Positions 62,070-64,000 of a DNA stretch of 64,000 nt are shown one piece after another. Source of the DNA: Trifolium pratense (taxonomy: Eukaryota; Streptophyta; Magnoliopsida; Fabales; Fabaceae); the NCBI RefSeq assembly GCF_020283565.1, contig NC_060063.1:41252856-41316855 (forward strand), given 5' to 3'. A program made the position numbers and the translations under genes. The notes under the pieces were generated by a model, which saw nothing but the letters and a program-made list of their open reading frames with translations, did no database searches and was not told the origin of the DNA. Positions within the stretch are counted from its first letter, which is position 1, and each line of letters opens with the position of its first letter.

Positions 62070-63640
62070 GTAGTCCTTATTTGAGTTTTTTTCCCCTATA
62101 AATTTAGGGATGCCTATTTGATATTTAACTTTGATGAATTTTGTACTTTATGAAACTAGGCTCTCTTAATTTAGTTTCTTGATGAATAAATTTTGCTATA
62201 GTTCAACTTTCAACTTATAGTTGCACGTTGAAAATCCAAGACTTGAAATAAAATATACTATTAACAGTGACATGGGAAATTAATCAAAATTGAAGTTGCC
62301 ATGTGACCTGTTCTTTGGCCCTGCATTATTTATTTAGCATGCAAATATATGATAATGATGTGAGAATGCATTTATTGAACCTTTGACCTGGAATTCAACC
62401 TTTCTCAGTGTGGAAATTTTAGATTTCACATCCTTAATATATTATAGGTAAAGTTTGTGTGTTACTGCAATTTTTTACTAATGCTATCAATCACTTGTAG
62501 GCTTTTAAGAAAGCATTTAATTTAATAGAAGTCCGTAGACTAATTATAAATCACAAGTCATAGTTCAAATGACAAAAAACTAGAACTTTGACTCATGCGG
62601 TGCATGGGTCTAATTAGGTGTAATATGTAAAATAAAAAATACAATACAAAAATTCTAAGAGCATTTTCAATAAGAGTAGTATAGGGAATTTCATGGACTA
62701 ATTATTCTATATTTGTTTATGTGCTTATTTCATATTTTATATATTTTTTAAATAATTTTGGAACCCCATCATTTTGTTTACTTATTAAAAAAAAATTGGT
62801 GATAACTAAAGGTTAAAAAATTGATGATAATTAAAGGTTAAAAAAAAAATTAAAGACATAATCAAGAACATAAACTTAAGTAGACATTCATAAATAAATA
62901 AAAATTGTGATTAATTCCGCCGTTCAAATTTATTGAAACCAGGGTTAACATATTAGAATTCCTAAATTCTTTCATAATTGAAGCACATGTTTTAGCGATT
63001 GAAAGGTTTTATTGTAAGTAAGGGATGCAGGTTCGATGACAAATCTGTATTTTTTTAATATAAAGCTGCAATAAAAAGAAAGAGAAAATGAGAGGGGAAA
63101 AAATTTAGTTTAGGGTTAGCTTATGTTAGCAAGCTTATAATATAAGAGATTATCGGTTATTAATTGTTTAAATTGTGCAATGAAAATTGATGGTGCTTAA
63201 TTGTCGTATGAAATCTTTCCTATGAAAGTTGATGGAGCTTAACACTTTGTGGACATAATTTAAATCACAATTGGTCTGCTAGTGCATATTGTATCAATTG
63301 ATCATCAGTTAATATTAAATCTGCAATGTTAAAATCAAAATAATGAATGTGATTAGTGACATGACTATGGTTGTGTTTGGTTGTATTGCAAAAAAAAATT
63401 GATTTAGCAGAATTGAGTTTGATAATAACTTTCTAAATTACACGTGATAATAACTTTCTAAATCTCATATGATAATTATTCTCTAAATTTATGATCCGGT
63501 AGAAAAAAAACATTGATCAGGAAAGACATAAAAATATTTCGTGATGAATAATATAGTCAACAATAATTTTGATATGATATACTTTTAAAATTGATGGTGC
63601 TTATCAATTATTGCACATAATTTTAATCACAATTGATATA
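62070..63640. other. AlaAT 3' UTR and AT-rich spacer
   Basis: The 3' UTR probably covers the first 150-200 bp. The rest is AT-rich. A B-box-like GATGCAGGTTCGATGAC at about 63024 and a following TTAGCAAGCTTATAATATAAGAG match the wording at 63.66-63.81 kb, so the two regions hold related degenerate SINE-like sequence. Confidence 0.45.
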
Positions 63641-63920
63641 TTTGCCATAATGGGAAATATTGCCTTGCACTGAAGGGTTGCGGGTTCGAATCATAGTCAA
63701 GACAAAATTGTATTATTTTTTAATAAAAATTGCAAGATAAAATGGAGGGAAAACAGGGAAAACAAATTAGGGTTTAGAGTTTTGCTTGTGTATACAAGCT
63801 TATAATATAAAAGATTGTAGAAATTGTTAGGTCGGGCGCTATGACCGTGGTTCGGCAAAAAATTGTCGAAATTGTTAGGTCGGGCGCTAAGACCGTGGTT
63901 CAAGCCCCTGCTGCCTTTTT
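63640..63920. repeat. SINE-like sequence with a tandem duplication of about 46 bp
   Basis: GGGTTGCGGGTTCGAATCAT at about 63675 has a B-box look. Further on, AATTGTTAGGTCGGGCGCTA followed by a GACCGTGGTTC motif occurs twice, at about 63820-63856 and 63868-63901, with one base difference in the core. No coding sequence. Confidence 0.55.
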
Positions 63921-64000
63921 TTTTTACTGTAGTTTATGATGGTTTTGTTTATTTCATCTATGTGAAAAAAAACAAATTTCAGGAGAACCAAAAATATTGG

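Overview
The window is nuclear plant DNA: AT-rich, intron-rich, with long intergenic stretches full of small transposons. I infer a legume, probably of the Medicago/Trifolium/pea group, from the repeat families and protein divergence; this is not proven by any single locus. Five protein-coding genes can be built completely, each with exons that splice in frame: a membrane-anchored ubiquitin-conjugating enzyme of the UBC32/33/34 (Ubc6) type on the minus strand (895-3943, 238 aa); the exocyst subunit SEC10 (14525-23662, 24 exons, 822 aa); two type-I pectin methylesterases with inhibitor-like pro-regions (32363-38559, 591 aa, AtPME3-like; 48628-51813, 589 aa, AtPME1-like); and alanine aminotransferase with a probable mitochondrial presequence (56054-62069, 15 exons, 529 aa). 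Except for the E2 gene, all lie on the plus strand.

Layout. 1-7300: the E2 gene with two large hAT-type elements in its introns. 7300-14240: a repeat-rich spacer between the divergent E2 and SEC10 genes, holding a tandem duplication with a Mutator-like MITE in one copy only, a broken partial copy of the E2 gene, and an 811-bp inverted-repeat element set between two TA microsatellites. 14.2-24 kb: SEC10. 24-32.2 kb: AT-rich spacer with MITEs, palindromes and a dead RNase H fragment. 32.3-38.6 kb: PME with a 4.1-kb intron carrying two SINEs. 38.6-48.4 kb: the repeat-densest part (LTR-like sequence, SINEs, a 5'-truncated LINE, a 719-bp hAT element, an unrecognised membrane-protein fragment). 48.4-51.8 kb: second PME. 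51.8-56 kb: degenerate LINE/RNase H pieces. 56-62.1 kb: AlaAT with three short hAT MITEs in its introns. 62.1-64 kb: AT-rich DNA with SINE-like sequence.

The genes do not form a pathway. The two PMEs share function (demethylesterification of cell-wall pectin), and SEC10 belongs to the exocyst, which tethers secretory vesicles at the plasma membrane, but the neighbourhood looks like ordinary plant synteny. I did not find a convincing new multi-gene system. The most informative non-genic signals are the transposon insertions whose target-site duplications can be read directly, the duplicated E2 fragment, and a TATA box placed only about 20 bp before the first AlaAT start codon, which could yield two differently targeted enzymes. 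No tRNA or rRNA gene and no CRISPR array was seen.
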